A stretch of 64,000 nt of DNA from Primula veris (taxonomy: Eukaryota > Streptophyta > Magnoliopsida > Ericales > Primulaceae): assembly GCA_963682055.1 (NCBI GenBank), contig OY821745.1:30687342-30751341 (forward strand). The letters run 5' to 3'. Below the pieces are notes generated by a model that saw nothing but the letters and a program-made list of their open reading frames with translations, searched no databases and was not told where the DNA came from. Every line of letters starts with the position of its first letter. Positions within the stretch are counted from its first letter, which is position 1. Shown one piece after another: positions 61,784 to 64,000 of this stretch. A program made the translations under genes and the position numbers.

Positions 61784-61862
61784 GAGGATAGATGATGTGG
61801 TGATTGCGGGCTCTATGGACTCTCATTCTATCACACACAGGTACGGTACTAAACAGATACAG
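61784..61862 (+). other. Candidate internal exon of an unrecognised plus-strand gene
   Basis: A strong acceptor (TTTTTCAG|GAGG, with a T-rich tract before it) and a donor (ACAG|GTAATT at 61862; alternative GTACGG at 61841) bracket 79 bp. One frame is open through it and reads RIDDVVIAGSMDSHSITHRY. No family is recognised and no neighbouring exon could be joined with confidence, so this may be chance or part of a non-coding transcript. Confidence 0.25.
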
Positions 61863-62800
61863 GTAATTTTAATTTCACACGAGTTTTTATAAGTTTTTTT
61901 TAATAAGTAATAAGAGTTTGTAGATTAAATCTACGGTTTGCATGTAATTTTCAGAAATTGCAGAACAGTCCATGCATTTTGTAAAAACTGCATATTGATC
62001 CTATCAATAAAAATACTGAATACTTGTTGTTACGAAAAATACGGTCGGTCTTGATGTAACATTTTTATCTATTTGTTCGGTGAAACTCTGCTTTGGATTT
62101 AGTCACGTCTTTGAGTCATGGGTGAGCTATATTGCATAGCTGTATCGTAACTGATTACTTCTGGATTAAATGGTTCTTGTTTGGTGTATCAAGTACGGAA
62201 TGCTAAGCATGATAAAGTTTGCGACAACGAAGAAGATTGAGATTTCGCAACCACTACTATGCTTAGCTTTACCCTCGAGTGTTTTTCGTATTACTAATAT
62301 CCTTTATAATACTAGTTCTAGTATGTTTATGTAGTACTCCTACTTCCTATGAACATTTCTCTCTTGAACTGACCCTAGGGTCGTTACTTATTTACAACTT
62401 AATCGACGGAGTGCTATTTTTTTGGCTTAGCAAGTTTAGTTTTCACGAACCCTTTGCGCTTGAGGCTTTCCATTCAAATTCATTAAATGATCATTTGATA
62501 AGTTGCACAAGTTTGCTCCTCAATTCAGTTTCGAAAGTCTTTAATCGAGAAAATCTTAAGTTTGTAACAACAATTATTGTCCATAAGAGCATCCGCACCG
62601 GCTAACTCAAATATTTACTCAAACATAACATATTTTATACCTTTTAAGAAACCGTTTACATTTACACAAAATTTCAGCTTACTTATTAATTTACTTATAA
62701 TAACCCTACATTTATTTTTATTTTTTTATTATCTTTTAATAATCATAACAATATTACAACCACAAAAATATGGACCCCATGATAGTTTATTATTATTATA

Positions 62801-63034
62801 CCCCCTCCGTCCCTAAACAATTATCCCCTACGAAAATACATGCAAGTTTGACCATCAAAATTTTTATATCAAAATTACCGAAATGAAAAACTTGAAAATT
62901 TCATCATATAGTTCTAACCATAAACTACGTGATTAACTTTTGAAATAATTTTTTCCGGCAATCTAAATATGAAAAAATATCGGTCAAAATTGTATGTATT
63001 TTCGTATGGGACATTTGTTTAGGGACGGAGGGAG
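62801..63034. mobile_element. Stowaway-type MITE (234 bp)
   Basis: Left end CCCCTCCGTCCCTAAACAAT and right end ATTTGTTTAGGGACGGAGGG are near-perfect inverted repeats, flanked by TA at 62799-62800 and 63035-63036. It is the best-preserved Stowaway copy in the window. Confidence 0.92.
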
Positions 63035-63379
63035 TATTAATCTAGGGAATCATATGCATTCATCATATATGAAGTGAATTTTGTGTTTCCTTAAATTTAG
63101 GGAATTTATAGGGTTTCTGATACATGTCACTTTTTATATCATAATCATCAAATTTTACGAAAAATTGTGTTTCGAGAAATCAGATGCGGATGGTCTAACA
63201 TTCCTTAAATTAAACTGTAAAAATCTGACAAGGAAACATAAATAACATAGCATAGGCACAACCTAATTAAGCTGAGGTTTATGTAGATGCCATACCACTA
63301 CAGTGTGTCATCAATCTGGATAAGAAAACTAGCATTTTTGTCGTTAAAAGTTAGGCTTAGGGTATTTGCGATGACTTTG

Positions 63380-63577
63380 TTGGTCTTCTTTGATTTTGTG
63401 GTTGCAGTTTCAAGTTGACGCATTATGATGGACTAAGAAGTCTTCATATTTGAAATTAAGAAAAATATAATCATGGAATTGGTCTTCTTTGATTTTGTGG
63501 TTGCAGTTTCAAGTTGACGCATTATGATGGACTAAGAAGTCTTCATATTTGAAATTAAGAAAAATATAATCCTGGAA
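63380..63577. repeat. Tandem duplication, 2 x 99 bp, one mismatch
   Basis: Units 63380-63478 and 63479-63577 are identical except TCATGG/TCCTGG near the end. Each contains a good plus-strand splice acceptor (TTTGTGGTTGCAG|TTTCAAG) followed by a short open frame (FKLTHYDGLRSLHI then stop). The near-identity means the duplication is recent or is an assembly artefact. Confidence 0.93.
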
Positions 63578-64000
63578 TTGTCAGGTACGGTAGAACCTTT
63601 TTATAATAAAAATATTCGGTCCCAACTCGGAGCAGTTCAAAATAAGAATAATCTTCGTAATGTAATATTTCATGATCTTTTATGGTCCCGTCTTAATAAA
63701 TTTACCTTCATATAGGAATAAATTAAATAAAAGTGTAAAATTATATGTGTAAAATTAAAGTTAAGACGATTTAAAATACATGTAAAATTATACCTAATTT
63801 TTATATATGTAAAAAACAGTTTTAGATAAACTTTTAAATGATTTTTCAGCTTTCTAAGTACGTGTACTTAATTTTTCAAATAAATATGTAATTATGTAGT
63901 TAAATTTTCTTAAATTCATCAATATGCTAGTTTCGTGACTTTAAATGTTCATATTCCAATTTACTAATATTCCACATTTTAATAAATATACTTAATTTTT

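Overview
This is nuclear DNA from a flowering plant, most likely a eudicot. It is AT-rich, its genes are split by many spliceosomal introns, it has plant-specific gene families (a HAN-type GATA factor, a seed-type LEA protein), and the intergenic space is filled with plant transposable elements: Stowaway, Tourist/Harbinger, hAT, Mutator-like and CACTA MITEs, Helitron-like repeats and Ty1/copia retroelements. The species cannot be named from the sequence alone.

Layout. 1-516 (+): 3' end of a late embryogenesis abundant (LEA_4-type) gene. 517-3296: non-coding, with a hAT MITE and a 38-nt poly-G run. 3297-6561 (-): a complete three-exon HhH-GPD DNA glycosylase gene (AlkA-like 3-methyladenine glycosylase, 350 aa), with a duplicated piece of exon 2 inside intron 2 and a degraded piece of exon 1 lying upstream at 7.7 kb. 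8314-31500 (-): a very large UTP20 gene. I could join 31 coding exons with consistent phases into one uninterrupted 2628-aa reading frame, plus a 5'UTR intron and a promoter with a telo-box and a site II element. 31.4-40.0 kb: a rearranged repeat block holding a second copy of the UTP20 promoter, two Helitron-like copies and a truncated copia element. 40408-42532 (-): a two-exon HANABA TARANU-like GATA transcription factor (202 aa). 42.5-50.6 kb: intergenic, with several MITEs. 50621-57594 (-): a full-length but coding-dead copia retrotransposon with near-identical 202-bp LTRs. 57.6-64 kb: mostly anonymous sequence with one weak exon candidate, a Stowaway MITE and a perfect-looking 99-bp tandem duplication.

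The genes are independent, not an operon. UTP20 (ribosome biogenesis) and the DNA glycosylase (base excision repair) are both on the minus strand, and both carry a telo-box close upstream. I found no CRISPR array, no tRNA or rRNA gene, and no clearly new multi-gene system. The most interesting signals are: the duplicated glycosylase exon, whose differences are almost all synonymous; the duplicated UTP20 promoter that kept its telo-box but lost its site II element; and a recently inserted copia element carrying old, shared stop codons, which implies mobilisation in trans.
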